Shown: positions 28,316-37,471, numbered from the stretch's first letter. The stretch is DNA of 64,000 bases from Listeria ivanovii subsp. ivanovii (GCF_900187025.1 NZ_LT906478.1:2836001-2900000), one strand, 5' to 3'. Notes: generated from the letters alone by a model not told the origin. Made by a program: numbers and translations.

Positions 28316-29105
28316 CTTCTTGAATAAATGACTTAATTAATATTTTGAAATCCGCTTTTACTTTTTCGGTCGTTTCTACCACTTCTGCGTGATTTAATGT
28401 TGCTTGCATTCCTGCTGCCAAATTAGTAATACAAGAAATACCTACTACTCTTAGTCCACAATGATTTGCAACAATTGTTTCACTAACAGTAGACATCCCA
28501 ACAGCCTCTGCTCCCATTAGTCGAGCCATACGTATTTCTGCTGGCGTTTCATAAGATGGCCCTGAAAACCCCATATAAATACCTTCTTGAAGCTTCATTT
28601 GCAGCCTGTTAGCAATTGATTTCAAATGGCTTTGGTACTCCTTATCATAAGCAACACTCATGTCTGGAAATCGGTGCCCCTCATCATTGTTTGGACCAAT
28701 TAAAGGATTTGTACCTGTAAAGTTAATTTGGTCAGATATCACCATTAATTCTCCTTGTTTAAACTGCTCGTTAACTCCACCAGCTGCATTTGTCAGTATA
28801 ACGGAGTGCGCGCCTAGCTTTTTCATGACGCGAATTGGCATTGTTACTTCTTCCATCGAATAACCTTCATAGTAATGAAATCTTCCTTGCATACCAAGAA
28901 CCCATTTTCCCATTAGTTTTCCGTATACAAGCCTTCCTTTATGTCCCTCAACAGTAGAGATTGGAAAACCAGGAATAGTATGGTAATCAAAGTAAAGCGC
29001 ATCTTCTATTTCCTCTGCAAGTTCTCCAAGCCCTGATCCTAAAACTAATCCAAAATCCAACTTTTTAATACCCTGCCCTTTTAAAAATGCAACTATCTCT
29101 TTCAT
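28302..29105 (-). CDS. Purine nucleoside phosphorylase
   Basis: Trimeric-type (PNP family 2) enzyme that splits inosine or guanosine with phosphate into base and ribose-1-phosphate. 267 residues: phosphate loop GSGLGELAEE (about 23), HKGRLVYG (about 55), MQGRFHYYEGYSMEEVTMPI (about 73) and LTNAAGGVN (about 105) are the family signatures. The Glu-Met-Asn region (SYETPAEIRMARLMGAEAVG) is also present. Last gene of the LacI-controlled nucleoside island; ATG follows GAGAGGAGAAAC. Confidence 0.93.
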   Translation of the reverse strand: MKEIVAFLKGQGIKKLDFGLVLGSGLGELAEEIEDALYFDYHTIPGFPISTVEGHKGRLVYGKLMGKWVLGMQGRFHYYEGYSMEEVTMPIRVMKKLGAHSVILTNAAGGVNEQFKQGELMVISDQINFTGTNPLIGPNNDEGHRFPDMSVAYDKEYQSHLKSIANRLQMKLQEGIYMGFSGPSYETPAEIRMARLMGAEAVGMSTVSETIVANHCGLRVVGISCITNLAAGMQATLNHAEVVETTEKVKADFKILIKSFIQEEPQM

Positions 29106-29118
29106 CGTTTCTCCTCTC

Positions 29119-30111
29119 TCATTTAAATAAAGTGATTTCTTTCGCTATAAGTTGCTTTTCTTCTTCCGTAGCAAAAGAGGCCTTCATCGCTTCTAAAGTT
29201 ACCTTACGAATAACCGCTGTTGTAACTTGCAGCGCTTGCCATTCAGAGGTTAGCGTCGTCCCTGATACGCTGCGGTTATCTGTATTGACAGAAAGAGATA
29301 ACCCAGCATTATAAAACTCTTGAAACGGGTATTCCTTCATTGTAGAAATAGCCTTTGTTTGTAAGTTACTAGTAGGACACATTTCGATATGAATATTATG
29401 CTTAATACATGTAGTAATCAAATCTCGATGCCCACGCATGCTAGTCCCATGACCAATGCGCCTTGCCCCAAGCGCAATCGAATCTCGTATATTTTCCGCT
29501 GAACCACATTCACCAGCATGAATCGTCAAATTAACGCCCTTTTCTTTTGCATAACGGAACCATTCAAGAAAGATTTTTGGAGGATAGCTCGCTTCATCTC
29601 CGGCCAAATCGACTCCAACAACACCTAGTTTCCGATATAAAACCGCTGCATCAATGACTTGTTTATTAGTTTCTAGATCATGTCCCCGCATGGCGCACAA
29701 AATCATATTACTACGAACACCATAATCTAAATACCCCTGCTTTAATCCCGCTGTAACACTCTGAATTATTTGAGCATCACTTAAGCCTTCTAATTTAAAT
29801 AATACTGGTGAAAATCGTACTTCTATATAAACTATATTTTCGTCCGCAGCTTGCGAAATCAAGTCATAAGCAGCAATTCTTAGCGCTTTTTCACTTTGCA
29901 AAAATGGCATTACTGTCTCAAAACACTTTAAATAACTAGCTAAACTCTGACAGTTAGCTACAACACGTAAGTTTCCAATAACTTCTTCATCAGGCGGTAA
30001 CGTCTTACCAGCTATTTTCGCCAATTTTTTTAAAGTAGTTAGCGAAATAGAGCCATCTAAGTGGGTATGCAACTCTACTTTCGGAAGACTTTTGATTGTT
30101 TGAAAGGTCAT
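29119..30111 (-). CDS. add: Adenosine deaminase
   Basis: Converts (deoxy)adenosine to inosine, the substrate of the next enzyme. 330 residues with the zinc-binding HTHLDGS (about 15), HAGECG (about 195, catalytic Glu), HGTSM and the second metal Asp in SVNTDNRSVSGT (about 277). It overlaps the upstream kinase gene by 4 nt (ATGA) and is 13 nt from PNP, so expression is coupled. Confidence 0.93.
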   Translation of the reverse strand: MTFQTIKSLPKVELHTHLDGSISLTTLKKLAKIAGKTLPPDEEVIGNLRVVANCQSLASYLKCFETVMPFLQSEKALRIAAYDLISQAADENIVYIEVRFSPVLFKLEGLSDAQIIQSVTAGLKQGYLDYGVRSNMILCAMRGHDLETNKQVIDAAVLYRKLGVVGVDLAGDEASYPPKIFLEWFRYAKEKGVNLTIHAGECGSAENIRDSIALGARRIGHGTSMRGHRDLITTCIKHNIHIEMCPTSNLQTKAISTMKEYPFQEFYNAGLSLSVNTDNRSVSGTTLTSEWQALQVTTAVIRKVTLEAMKASFATEEEKQLIAKEITLFK

Positions 30112-30968
30112 TTTAGCACCATTCTAGTTGGCATTCCTTTCTGAGCGCCTTTTGATTTGACAGAAATTGCACTTGCTTTTACTGCCCACTTTACGGCTTG
30201 TTCAAAACTTTCTTCTGCTAACATTGCCGCAAAAACACCTGTGAATGTATCTCCAGCTCCCGTCGAGTCCACTGCCTCCACTTTTTCAGCTGGAATATTT
30301 ATTTGCTTCCCATTATCGACATAGCTTACACCTTGTGCACCTTTTGAAATAATGATTTTCTGAGGATTTTCCATCAGCAGTTCTTTTTCCGTAGTATGCA
30401 GTTTTTTAGCAATCTCCGTGAATTCCATTTCATTTGGTGTGATATAATTTGCTTTTTCAAACATTTCCGCAGAAAACAAATCGGATGGCGCAGGGTCTAA
30501 AATCGTAGTAATTCCGTTCTCTTCACAATAAGTTAGTGCCTGTATGATGATTTCTGTTGGCAATTCCAATTGAAGTAAGACAATCTTAGCTCCTTCAAAA
30601 ACTTTAGAAAAGTCAGCTATATCAAACTGATGGTTGGCGCCTGGAACGTAAATAATCGAATTATCGCCATTCATAATAGTTATGACAGCTGCCCCAGTCG
30701 CTCCATCTACCTGTTGTACAAAGTTGGTTTGAATACCTTCTTTTTTAAAATTAGTTAAAATCTGCGTACCTGCATCGTCTTTCCCCACAGCTCCTACAAA
30801 AGCAACATCTCCACCAAAACGTTTAGCTGCAACTGCTTGGTTTGCGCCCTTACCACCAAAATATTTTTTGAATTCTATGCCTTCGATTGTTTCGCCCGTT
30901 TGTGGCTGGCGATCAGTCTCCACGACATAGTCAATGGAGCAGCTCCCAAGAACAACTATTCTACTCAT
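30108..30968 (-). CDS. Ribokinase-family (PfkB) sugar kinase
   Basis: 286 residues, PfkB fold. The substrate motif GGKGANQAVAAKRFGG (about 38-53) is typical of ribokinase, and the ATP/anion-hole motif DSTGAGDTFTGVFA (about 239-252) carries the catalytic Asp. In this operon it most likely phosphorylates ribose freed by the nucleoside hydrolase, but a nucleoside kinase role is possible. ATG follows AAAGGAAGATAGC. Confidence 0.85.
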   Translation of the reverse strand: MSRIVVLGSCSIDYVVETDRQPQTGETIEGIEFKKYFGGKGANQAVAAKRFGGDVAFVGAVGKDDAGTQILTNFKKEGIQTNFVQQVDGATGAAVITIMNGDNSIIYVPGANHQFDIADFSKVFEGAKIVLLQLELPTEIIIQALTYCEENGITTILDPAPSDLFSAEMFEKANYITPNEMEFTEIAKKLHTTEKELLMENPQKIIISKGAQGVSYVDNGKQINIPAEKVEAVDSTGAGDTFTGVFAAMLAEESFEQAVKWAVKASAISVKSKGAQKGMPTRMVLK

Positions 30969-30991
30969 GCTATCTTCCTTTCACATAAACT

Positions 30992-31801
30992 TTATGCTTT
31001 ATTTGCTTTAATTGCCTCAATCATTTCACTTACATCCAGAATTTGATTTCCTAACCCTAACTGTTTAGCAACTCGACTGATGTATGGTTGTTTCAAATTA
31101 GCTTTTTCTAAAATCTCAAAGTTCCAGAACACATCACGTCTAGAGGAATCAAGCAATTTCTGTTTATTTGCCATAACAATTACTCGTTCAAAGTTGCTTA
31201 CGACAAACTCCATATCATGGGTAATCGTGATAATAACTTTATTTTCCTTTTGTAATTCAGAAATAATTCGTCCTAATCTTAGCATTGATGGGAAATCTTG
31301 CCCTGCTGTCGGCTCATCTAGAATAATGACATCTGGATTCATCGCAATAACTGCAGCAATTGTTATAAATTTCCGAATCGAAAATGGTAAATTATAAGGA
31401 TGCTCTGATAAATATGGCTTAAGACCAGTCAATTCCACTGCCTTATTAACATTTTCTTGTACTTGTTTTTCCGTTAATTTAAGGTTCTTTGGTCCAAACT
31501 CAATTTCACTTAAGACGTCACTGTGAAAAATTTGATCATCTGGATTTTGGAAAACATAGCCGACCTTTCTTGAAATCTTCGCCGTTGTGTAATCTTTTGT
31601 GTCCCAGTCATCCACTATAATTTTTCCAGAAGTAGGTCGGAGTAAGCCATTCATTAGTTTTACTGTCGTTGTTTTTCCGGCTCCGTTTTGACCAACAATT
31701 GCAACGGCCTCTCCTTTTTCAAATGACATACTAACATTTTCAACTGCACTAAAACCACCTGGGTATGAAAATGAGACTTGATCTAATTGTAAATAACTCA
31801 A
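30992..31801 (-). CDS. ECF transporter ATPase, with degenerate signature motif
   Basis: 269 residues. Walker A is VGQNGAGKTTTVKL, Walker B is DVIILDEPTAGQD, and the Q-loop FQNPDDQIF is normal. The signature reads NLPFSIRKFITIAA where LSGGQ is expected, so one of the two composite ATP sites in the heterodimer would be impaired. It pairs with the ATPase at 31798-32658 (4-nt overlap), the T component and the S component to form one dedicated energy-coupling-factor importer. Confidence 0.87.
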   Translation of the reverse strand: MSYLQLDQVSFSYPGGFSAVENVSMSFEKGEAVAIVGQNGAGKTTTVKLMNGLLRPTSGKIIVDDWDTKDYTTAKISRKVGYVFQNPDDQIFHSDVLSEIEFGPKNLKLTEKQVQENVNKAVELTGLKPYLSEHPYNLPFSIRKFITIAAVIAMNPDVIILDEPTAGQDFPSMLRLGRIISELQKENKVIITITHDMEFVVSNFERVIVMANKQKLLDSSRRDVFWNFEILEKANLKQPYISRVAKQLGLGNQILDVSEMIEAIKANKA

Positions 31802-32658
31802 AATGACTGAACCTCCCCTAAAAGTGCTTGAAGTTGTTTCACAGCTGCATCTTCAGTTAGCGGGATTTCCTTTAGCGGGATGCCTGCTTTCTTCAGTTCC
31901 AGCCCTAAAATCGCGAATTGTGGGATGACCCCACCATATTCGATTACTTGCTCTTTTGATAAAATAGCTTGTTTTGGTCCCATCATTTTGATTTCTCCAT
32001 CTTGAAGAAGAATAATTTCATCCGCGTATTCAGCAACTAGCTCAATTTTATGCTCTACTAGAATAATGGTGGATCCCAAATCTTTCATCATCTTAATAAT
32101 TTTAAACACATCTTCTGTTCCTTGGGGATCTAATTGGGAAGTTGGTTCATCAATAATCAGTATTTCTGGTTCCATAACAATAATAGAAGCTAAAGAAATT
32201 CTTTGTTTTTGCCCTCCTGAAAGGAAGTTTGGGTTCTTATCGCGCAAAAAATCAATTTCCAATAAATCAATAATCGCATTTACTTTTTCTCGAATAATAT
32301 TTTCTGGCATTCCTAGATTTTCTAGCCCAAATGCAATTTCTTCAAAGACCGTTTCCTTAGAACCACTAATTTGAGTAAACGGATTTTGAAAAACATAGCC
32401 AATTTTTTGCGACAAATCGCTTAAAGACCATTCTTCTAATCGCTTTCCGAAAACAAGCACCTCACCCGCTAATTCTCCATGATAGAAATGCGGAATAAAT
32501 CCTCGAAGTAAATTACATAATGTTGTTTTTCCTGCATCGTTACTACCGATTAACGCATAAAACTTACCTTTTTCAATCGACAAATTAATATTTTGCAACA
32601 CTTCTTTATGGCCAATTGGGTATTTGTAAGAAACATTTTCTAATGTTATTACATTCAT
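31798..32658 (-). CDS. ECF transporter ATPase, canonical
   Basis: 286 residues. Walker A is IGSNDAGKTTLCNLL, signature FLSGGQKQRISLA and Walker B EILIIDEPTSQLDP. The first half of the heterodimeric motor. The C-terminal 40 residues extend past the ATPase core. The start overlaps the preceding EcfT gene by 4 nt. Order S, T, A, A within a catabolic operon marks a group I (dedicated) ECF system. Confidence 0.88.
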   Translation of the reverse strand: MNVITLENVSYKYPIGHKEVLQNINLSIEKGKFYALIGSNDAGKTTLCNLLRGFIPHFYHGELAGEVLVFGKRLEEWSLSDLSQKIGYVFQNPFTQISGSKETVFEEIAFGLENLGMPENIIREKVNAIIDLLEIDFLRDKNPNFLSGGQKQRISLASIIVMEPEILIIDEPTSQLDPQGTEDVFKIIKMMKDLGSTIILVEHKIELVAEYADEIILLQDGEIKMMGPKQAILSKEQVIEYGGVIPQFAILGLELKKAGIPLKEIPLTEDAAVKQLQALLGEVQSF

Positions 32659-33395
32659 AGTACAAAACTCCTTACAATTAAGAGTACAATCAAAATAATA
32701 AAGATTGTCGAAATCCAGTAATCTTTTTTCGCTTTTTTAATCGAATAGATATTTGTTTTCTTTACTTTTGCAGAAAATGCTCTTGATTCAAGTGTTAATA
32801 CCCGCTCTTCTGATGATTCTACCGATGAAAGCACTAATGGCCCTAAGATTGGTAAGAATGATTTTGCACGTATTAGCAGGCTTCCTTCCGTCTCAATTCC
32901 CCGTGACCTTTGCGCATCCATAATAGTGTTAGAAAGTTCTTTCATCTGTGGTGTAATTTGTAATGTTGACATGATGACATAGGTTACTTTTTTCGGCATC
33001 CCCATTTTTTCTAAAGAGTAAATGAAATCTTTTGTTTTTGTAATACGGAAAAATAAAATAATAATCGAGCTAATAGCGACAATTTTAGAGGTTAAAATAA
33101 GACTATACATGATTCCTTCTAGATTGACTGTAAAAACCCACCAACTAAAAAGCTCTGTTGTTCCTGGATAAAACAGCCCTTGAATAACGAAAATAAAAAT
33201 AATAATAGTAAAAATAGCTTTCATAAACAGACTGAAAAATTCGCCTCCCTTACCTGCAATCATTGCAATTAGTATGCATACCGGAAAAATGGCGTATTGG
33301 TATAAATAACCTGGAATAAACATGCTGGATAATATTACAAAAGCAACAACCCACAGCTTGGTCGTCGGATAGATACTAAGAATAAATTGCTTCAT
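32655..33395 (-). CDS. ECF transporter transmembrane (T) component
   Basis: 246 residues, CbiQ/EcfT-like. About five hydrophobic segments and the cytoplasmic coupling helix region with SRGIETEGSL (about 157) and LTLESRAFSA (about 195), equivalents of the Ala-Arg-Gly motifs that contact the ATPases. ATG follows AAAAGGAGTTTATGAT. It joins the S component to the two ATPases. Confidence 0.85.
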   Translation of the reverse strand: MKQFILSIYPTTKLWVVAFVILSSMFIPGYLYQYAIFPVCILIAMIAGKGGEFFSLFMKAIFTIIIFIFVIQGLFYPGTTELFSWWVFTVNLEGIMYSLILTSKIVAISSIIILFFRITKTKDFIYSLEKMGMPKKVTYVIMSTLQITPQMKELSNTIMDAQRSRGIETEGSLLIRAKSFLPILGPLVLSSVESSEERVLTLESRAFSAKVKKTNIYSIKKAKKDYWISTIFIILIVLLIVRSFVL

Positions 33396-33411
33396 ATCAT
33401 AAACTCCTTTT

Positions 33412-34029
33412 CTATACGATTTTGGTAGTATTTAACTCTTGTTTTTTAATATATGGCATTCCATAATTTTGCTTCGATAGATAACGAGCCGACATTTTCT
33501 TTACAATTAACCAAGCAATTAGTAGATTCACAACGGAATTGATACTTCCGATAATAAGCGTTTGTGAAAAAACTGCTGTCCAAATTTGTTGTCCTGTGGA
33601 AAGTATAGTAGCCGTAATTAAATCAATGGAAGAGCCTGTCACTCCACCAAACATAATGACTTGTACTGGGGCTGATGTAATGGAAGAAACGATTGTAACA
33701 ATCACTGAGGAAATTAATAACAAAATCAAGTTATTAAACATTTTGGCTCTTGATAGCATCCCGACAGTCCAACCAACAGACATTGAAACTAGGGCAAAAG
33801 GGATAGCAACTGGGTTAAGCATTCCATTAACCAGACTTCCAAGCCCTCCCGTAACAAGCCCAACCCATGGCCCAGCAATCATACTAACCATCGCTGTTCC
33901 CATTAAATCCAAAAATACAGGTAATTTTAAAATAGAAGACAGCTGATACCCAACAACATTGATTGCAACACCAATTGGTATTAACAAAATCGACAGTAAA
34001 GAAAAATCATATTTCATTCCGCGTTTCAT
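33412..34029 (-). CDS. ECF transporter substrate-binding (S) component, probable nucleoside
   Basis: 205 residues with about six hydrophobic segments and no signal peptide, typical for S proteins; FLDLMGTAMVSMIAGPWVGL (about 39-58) resembles the conserved loop of this fold. Nucleoside specificity is inferred only from the hydrolase, deaminase and phosphorylase in the same operon. ATG at 34029 follows GGAGGTTTTCAA, the strongest ribosome site in the operon. Confidence 0.8.
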   Translation of the reverse strand: MKRGMKYDFSLLSILLIPIGVAINVVGYQLSSILKLPVFLDLMGTAMVSMIAGPWVGLVTGGLGSLVNGMLNPVAIPFALVSMSVGWTVGMLSRAKMFNNLILLLISSVIVTIVSSITSAPVQVIMFGGVTGSSIDLITATILSTGQQIWTAVFSQTLIIGSINSVVNLLIAWLIVKKMSARYLSKQNYGMPYIKKQELNTTKIV

Positions 34030-34048
34030 TTGAAAACCTCCATATAGT

Positions 34049-34960
34049 TTATTTTTCTTTAAGTAGAATATCTAACAATAATTCATTAAAACGTTCACTA
34101 TCCACATCTAGACATAAATCAACATTACCATTTTCATCATATGTAGCAACGGTTTGTCCAGTTGGATGTCTATGATCATACTCCACTTCGATAGTTACTT
34201 TCTCTGTCTTAACTAGGCTTCTATCAAGGAGAAGTGAAACCGTAAGCGGATCATGCATCAATGTAAAATCTTCCTCAATAAAGTCAAACCATCGATCTAG
34301 CATTTTAACAAGCGCATCATTTAATGGTAAACCCGATGCTTTCAACTGGTCGCGTTCTGGTTTGGTGAATTTCACTTTCATAGTCACATCGAGACCAACC
34401 ATCGTAATTTTTGCTTTACTCCGGAAGACTAGTGATGCTGCTTCTGGATCTGATTTGATATTATGTTCGATTTGGCGTATCTTCAGACCATTGTCGCCAA
34501 GTCTCGTTACTCCACCCATTAATATGATTTCTTTCACGTTTTCAGCTATTTTTGGTTCGCGAATAATAGCCGCTGCAACATTAGTTAACGGTCCAATTGT
34601 AATAAGCGTTATTTCGTGCGGATTATCCATAATTGTTCTAATAATAAAATCGACTCCGTGTTCTGCTTCTACTTCAAGCATTTCATAATCTTCTAAAACA
34701 CCGTCGCCTTCATGACCAGCCATCCAGACTTCTCGATTATGTAAAAGTGGCTCTTTAATTCCAGCATAAACTTTTACTTCCTCAGCATTCCCAAGTGTTA
34801 AAAGTTTTTTCGCTAGTTTAGCTCTCAAAACAGTGTTGCCATAAACAGTTGTTACTCCCTCGATGTAGATATCATCTGATTTCATCGCAAGAGCAAGGGC
34901 CATTGCATCATCGATATCACTACCTACATCCGTATCAATAATTACTCTATTTGTACTCAT
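34049..34960 (-). CDS. Inosine/uridine-type nucleoside hydrolase
   Basis: Hydrolyses nucleosides to base plus ribose. 303 residues with the calcium-binding N-terminal cluster DTDVGSDIDDAMALALA (residues 9-25), ITIGPLTNVAAAI (about 122-134) and the late Asp in LMHDPLTVSLL (about 241). First gene of the island after promoter and operators at 34977-35067; ATG follows AAAAGGAGGAAATTTAAAAA. Its presence with PNP gives two parallel routes of purine nucleoside breakdown. Confidence 0.92.
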   Translation of the reverse strand: MSTNRVIIDTDVGSDIDDAMALALAMKSDDIYIEGVTTVYGNTVLRAKLAKKLLTLGNAEEVKVYAGIKEPLLHNREVWMAGHEGDGVLEDYEMLEVEAEHGVDFIIRTIMDNPHEITLITIGPLTNVAAAIIREPKIAENVKEIILMGGVTRLGDNGLKIRQIEHNIKSDPEAASLVFRSKAKITMVGLDVTMKVKFTKPERDQLKASGLPLNDALVKMLDRWFDFIEEDFTLMHDPLTVSLLLDRSLVKTEKVTIEVEYDHRHPTGQTVATYDENGNVDLCLDVDSERFNELLLDILLKEK

Positions 34961-34976
34961 TTTTTAAATTTCCTCC

Positions 34977-35000
34977 TTTTATTAAAACGTTTTAATAAAA
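34977..35000. promoter_or_regulatory. LacI-family operator O2 (perfect 24-bp palindrome)
   Basis: Each 12-bp arm reads TTTTATTAAAAC from its outer end, meeting at a central CG. It lies about 30 nt downstream of the predicted start site and runs into the ribosome-binding site of the nucleoside hydrolase gene, suited to a roadblock. The AAAACGTTTT core is shared with O1. Confidence 0.8.
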
Positions 35001-35038
35001 TTGCAAAAGTCATTTTTGTTAGCGCTATCATTTTTTAA

Positions 35039-35067
35039 AGCATAAATTAAAACGTTTTAAAAGTCAA
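35039..35067 (-). promoter_or_regulatory. Promoter of the nucleoside operon with embedded operator O1
   Basis: Minus strand TTGACT (35067-35062), 17-nt spacer, TATGCT (35044-35039). The spacer contains the palindrome TTAAAACGTTTTAA (35047-35060), so repressor and RNA polymerase would compete. The LacI-type gene lies just upstream. Confidence 0.82.
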
Positions 35068-35075
35068 CCGTTTTT

Positions 35076-36074
35076 TTATTTTAGCTCAGCTCTCACACTT
35101 GATCGTTCAACCAAAGTGACTGGCGCTACATAGTTTTCAACTGCATCATTATTATTTTGAATTCGCCAAACTAAATTCTCAACTGCTACTTTACCAAGCT
35201 CTCCAATCGGTTGATGAATCGTTGTTAACTTAGGCGTCAAATATTGAGCTGTCGTAATATCATCAAAACCAAGCACTGAAATATCAGTTGGTATTACTTT
35301 GGCAAGCTCGTTAATAGCTTCATACACGCCTATTGCCATTAAGTCATTACATACAAAGATTGCTGAAATATCTTTTTCACATAATTTCAAGCCTTCTTTA
35401 TAACCGCTTTCGACAGTTAAGGTTCCATTTTCCGAATAAATAGGCGTTAGTTGGTGTTTTTTCATTGTTTCTAAGTAACCTCGGCCACGTTCTGAGATAT
35501 TCACAAACTTCTCAGCTCCACTTAAACAAGCAATTTTAGTATGCCCCTTTGAAATTAAATGTTCTGTTGCAATAACACCACCTGCATAATCATCCACAAA
35601 AACACCATTATTCACAACTCTGCTTGGGCGATCCATCAAAATATACGGAACATTTGATTTCCCTAGTTGCTGGATAGTCGTTTCGTTTAAATTTTCCGCA
35701 CTAGCAAAAATAATCCCTTCAATGGAACGATAAAGCATTTCATTAATGTATTTCTGTTCACGCTCTAAATCATACGCACTATTACATAAAAATAGTAAAT
35801 AACCTGCTTCGTTAAGGGCATTTTCAATACTATTCGCTAATTTCGAGAAAAACGGGTTGGAGACATCTGGTACTATTAAACCAATGGTATTACTTTTAAC
35901 ACTATTTAGATTTTTAGCAAAGTAATTAGGCTGATAATTTAGTTTTTCAATTGCTTCGTTTACTTTTTTGACAGTTTTAGGGCTGAATAGTTCTGCTTTC
36001 CCATTGATAATAAGCGAAATTGTAGCGATGGAAACCCCTGCTTCTTTCGCGATGTCCTTTATGGTTGTCTTCAT
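35076..36074 (-). CDS. LacI-family transcriptional repressor of the nucleoside operon
   Basis: 332 residues. The N-terminal HTH (TIKDIAKEAGVSIATISLII) and hinge (NYQPNYFAKNL) are followed by a periplasmic-binding-protein-like effector domain (IGLIVPDVSNPFFS; ISVLGFDDITTAQYLTPKLT). It reads into the operator-promoter region it probably controls. The effector may be a nucleoside, ribose or a phosphorylated form, which cannot be told from sequence. ATG follows GGAGAGGGGACT. Confidence 0.88.
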   Translation of the reverse strand: MKTTIKDIAKEAGVSIATISLIINGKAELFSPKTVKKVNEAIEKLNYQPNYFAKNLNSVKSNTIGLIVPDVSNPFFSKLANSIENALNEAGYLLFLCNSAYDLEREQKYINEMLYRSIEGIIFASAENLNETTIQQLGKSNVPYILMDRPSRVVNNGVFVDDYAGGVIATEHLISKGHTKIACLSGAEKFVNISERGRGYLETMKKHQLTPIYSENGTLTVESGYKEGLKLCEKDISAIFVCNDLMAIGVYEAINELAKVIPTDISVLGFDDITTAQYLTPKLTTIHQPIGELGKVAVENLVWRIQNNNDAVENYVAPVTLVERSSVRAELK

Positions 36075-36111
36075 AGTCCCCTCTCCTTTCTGTTTAAATT
36101 AAATAGGTCGA

Positions 36112-36135
36112 AAAACCCGCTTCATTAGGCGGGTT
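36112..36135 (-). terminator. Terminator of the 99-residue membrane-protein gene
   Basis: Minus strand AACCCGC, CTAATGAA loop, GCGGGTT, TTTC. It insulates the noc side from the LacI gene. Confidence 0.78.
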
Positions 36136-36147
36136 AACTAATTACGC

Positions 36148-36447
36148 TTATTTTTTTGCTTCTTTCGCTATTTGATACCAACTGTAAATCTTCACTATAG
36201 CAAAGAAAGTATAGGCGAACGCGATGAGATATGCCCCATAATTAACTAATAAAATATTGATGGCGTTTCCCCAGCCAGATTCTTCTGCCACAGCAACTGC
36301 TCGCGCATAAGGACTAGTGAAAAAATAAGTAATATATAATGGGTTAAAACTTAAAACAGCGCTGGTAATTGCTATGACGAAGGATGGTAGTACCATTAAG
36401 CAACTAATAACTCCAATTGCATGCCCAACTATCTTCAAAAACCTCAT
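36148..36447 (-). CDS. Small membrane protein, unknown function
   Basis: 99 residues with two hydrophobic segments (about 9-32 and 65-88) and an extracellular or loop region with YFFTSPYARAVAVAEESGWG between them. The lysine-rich C terminus (AKEAKK) is probably cytoplasmic. It follows noc by 12 nt and is probably co-transcribed with it. Unrecognised family. Confidence 0.65.
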   Translation of the reverse strand: MRFLKIVGHAIGVISCLMVLPSFVIAITSAVLSFNPLYITYFFTSPYARAVAVAEESGWGNAINILLVNYGAYLIAFAYTFFAIVKIYSWYQIAKEAKK

Positions 36448-36459
36448 TGCTACACCTCT

Positions 36460-37320
36460 TTATTTCTTTTTAGGAATTTGAATGGTAATTTGATAAAAAT
36501 CATCTGTTTCTTCTTCCTTAAAATCTAGTTCCATTCCGTTATCTTTAACCATCGTAACAGATTGCTTGATTGTATTCATAGCAATACGTACATCACGACT
36601 GATTGCTTGCCGTTTTGGTTTTGTTTTTTTAGTGGTGGTTGACTTTTTCACGCCTAGAAGCTCTTGAATTCGTGCTTCGGTTTGCTTAACGTTCCAGTGA
36701 TTTTCTTTTATTTCTTGTAAAAGACTCACTTGCTGTTCTTCCGTTTCTAAAGCTAGTAATGAACGAGCATGACGTTCTGAAATTTGTTTGTTAAGTACGG
36801 CATTTTGGATTGTTTCTGGTAGTTTTAAAAGACGCATTTTGTTAGCAATAGCGGACTGGCTCTTCCCGACACGTTGAGCAAGTGCTTCTTGAGTGACGTC
36901 TTGCATATCTAGCAAGCTTCGGTATGCTTTTGCTTCTTCAATAGGCGTCAGTTCTTCGCGCTGTAGGTTTTCAATTAAAGCAATCGCAGCTACTTCTTCA
37001 TCATCCAAATTTTGAATAATTGCTGGGATTTTTTCCATTTCCAAAGAAAGAACAGCTCGAAAACGACGCTCTCCGGCAATGATTTCATAATAATCCGGTT
37101 CCATCTCTCTAACCACAATTGGTTGAATGACACCATGAATTCGAATCGTTCGAGCAAGCTCCTCAATCTTATCTTGATCAAATACGGTCCGTGGTTGAAA
37201 TTGGTTTGGGAAAATTTTATCCATAGGAAGTTCTTGTACACGCTGTACTCCTTCTTCTACTATGTTATCATCCAGTTGATTATTCTTTTCTTTTTTTCCA
37301 AATAAACGTGAAAAAGGCAT
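36460..37320 (-). CDS. noc: Nucleoid occlusion protein Noc
   Basis: ParB paralogue that binds NBS sites, spreads as a CTP clamp and blocks division over the nucleoid. 286 residues. The N terminus [12 protein letters not shown] is the amphipathic membrane-targeting helix expected of Noc, which decides the ATG at 37320 (AAAGGAAGGACCCAG ahead) against a start 60 nt upstream. It has GERRFRAVL and ENLQREE (CTP site) and the [24 protein letters not shown] (residue K-S-Q pattern differs from ParB K-S-R). Two candidate NBS sites are in the window (16418 and 52084). Confidence 0.93.
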   Translation of the reverse strand: MPFSRLFGKKEKNNQLDDNIVEEGVQRVQELPMDKIFPNQFQPRTVFDQDKIEELARTIRIHGVIQPIVVREMEPDYYEIIAGERRFRAVLSLEMEKIPAIIQNLDDEEVAAIALIENLQREELTPIEEAKAYRSLLDMQDVTQEALAQRVGKSQSAIANKMRLLKLPETIQNAVLNKQISERHARSLLALETEEQQVSLLQEIKENHWNVKQTEARIQELLGVKKSTTTKKTKPKRQAISRDVRIAMNTIKQSVTMVKDNGMELDFKEEETDDFYQITIQIPKKK

Positions 37321-37471
37321 CTGGGTCCTTCCTTTCCGGAAATTCTTGGGCGCTAAGTGAGTAAATCCTACTATCCGCAAGTCTCTTTCATTATTTTAGC
37401 AGAAATGACGCAGAAAAACACGTTTATTCTAAATTAAAAATTCCAGAACTTGCTTGTTAACTTGAATTGAT

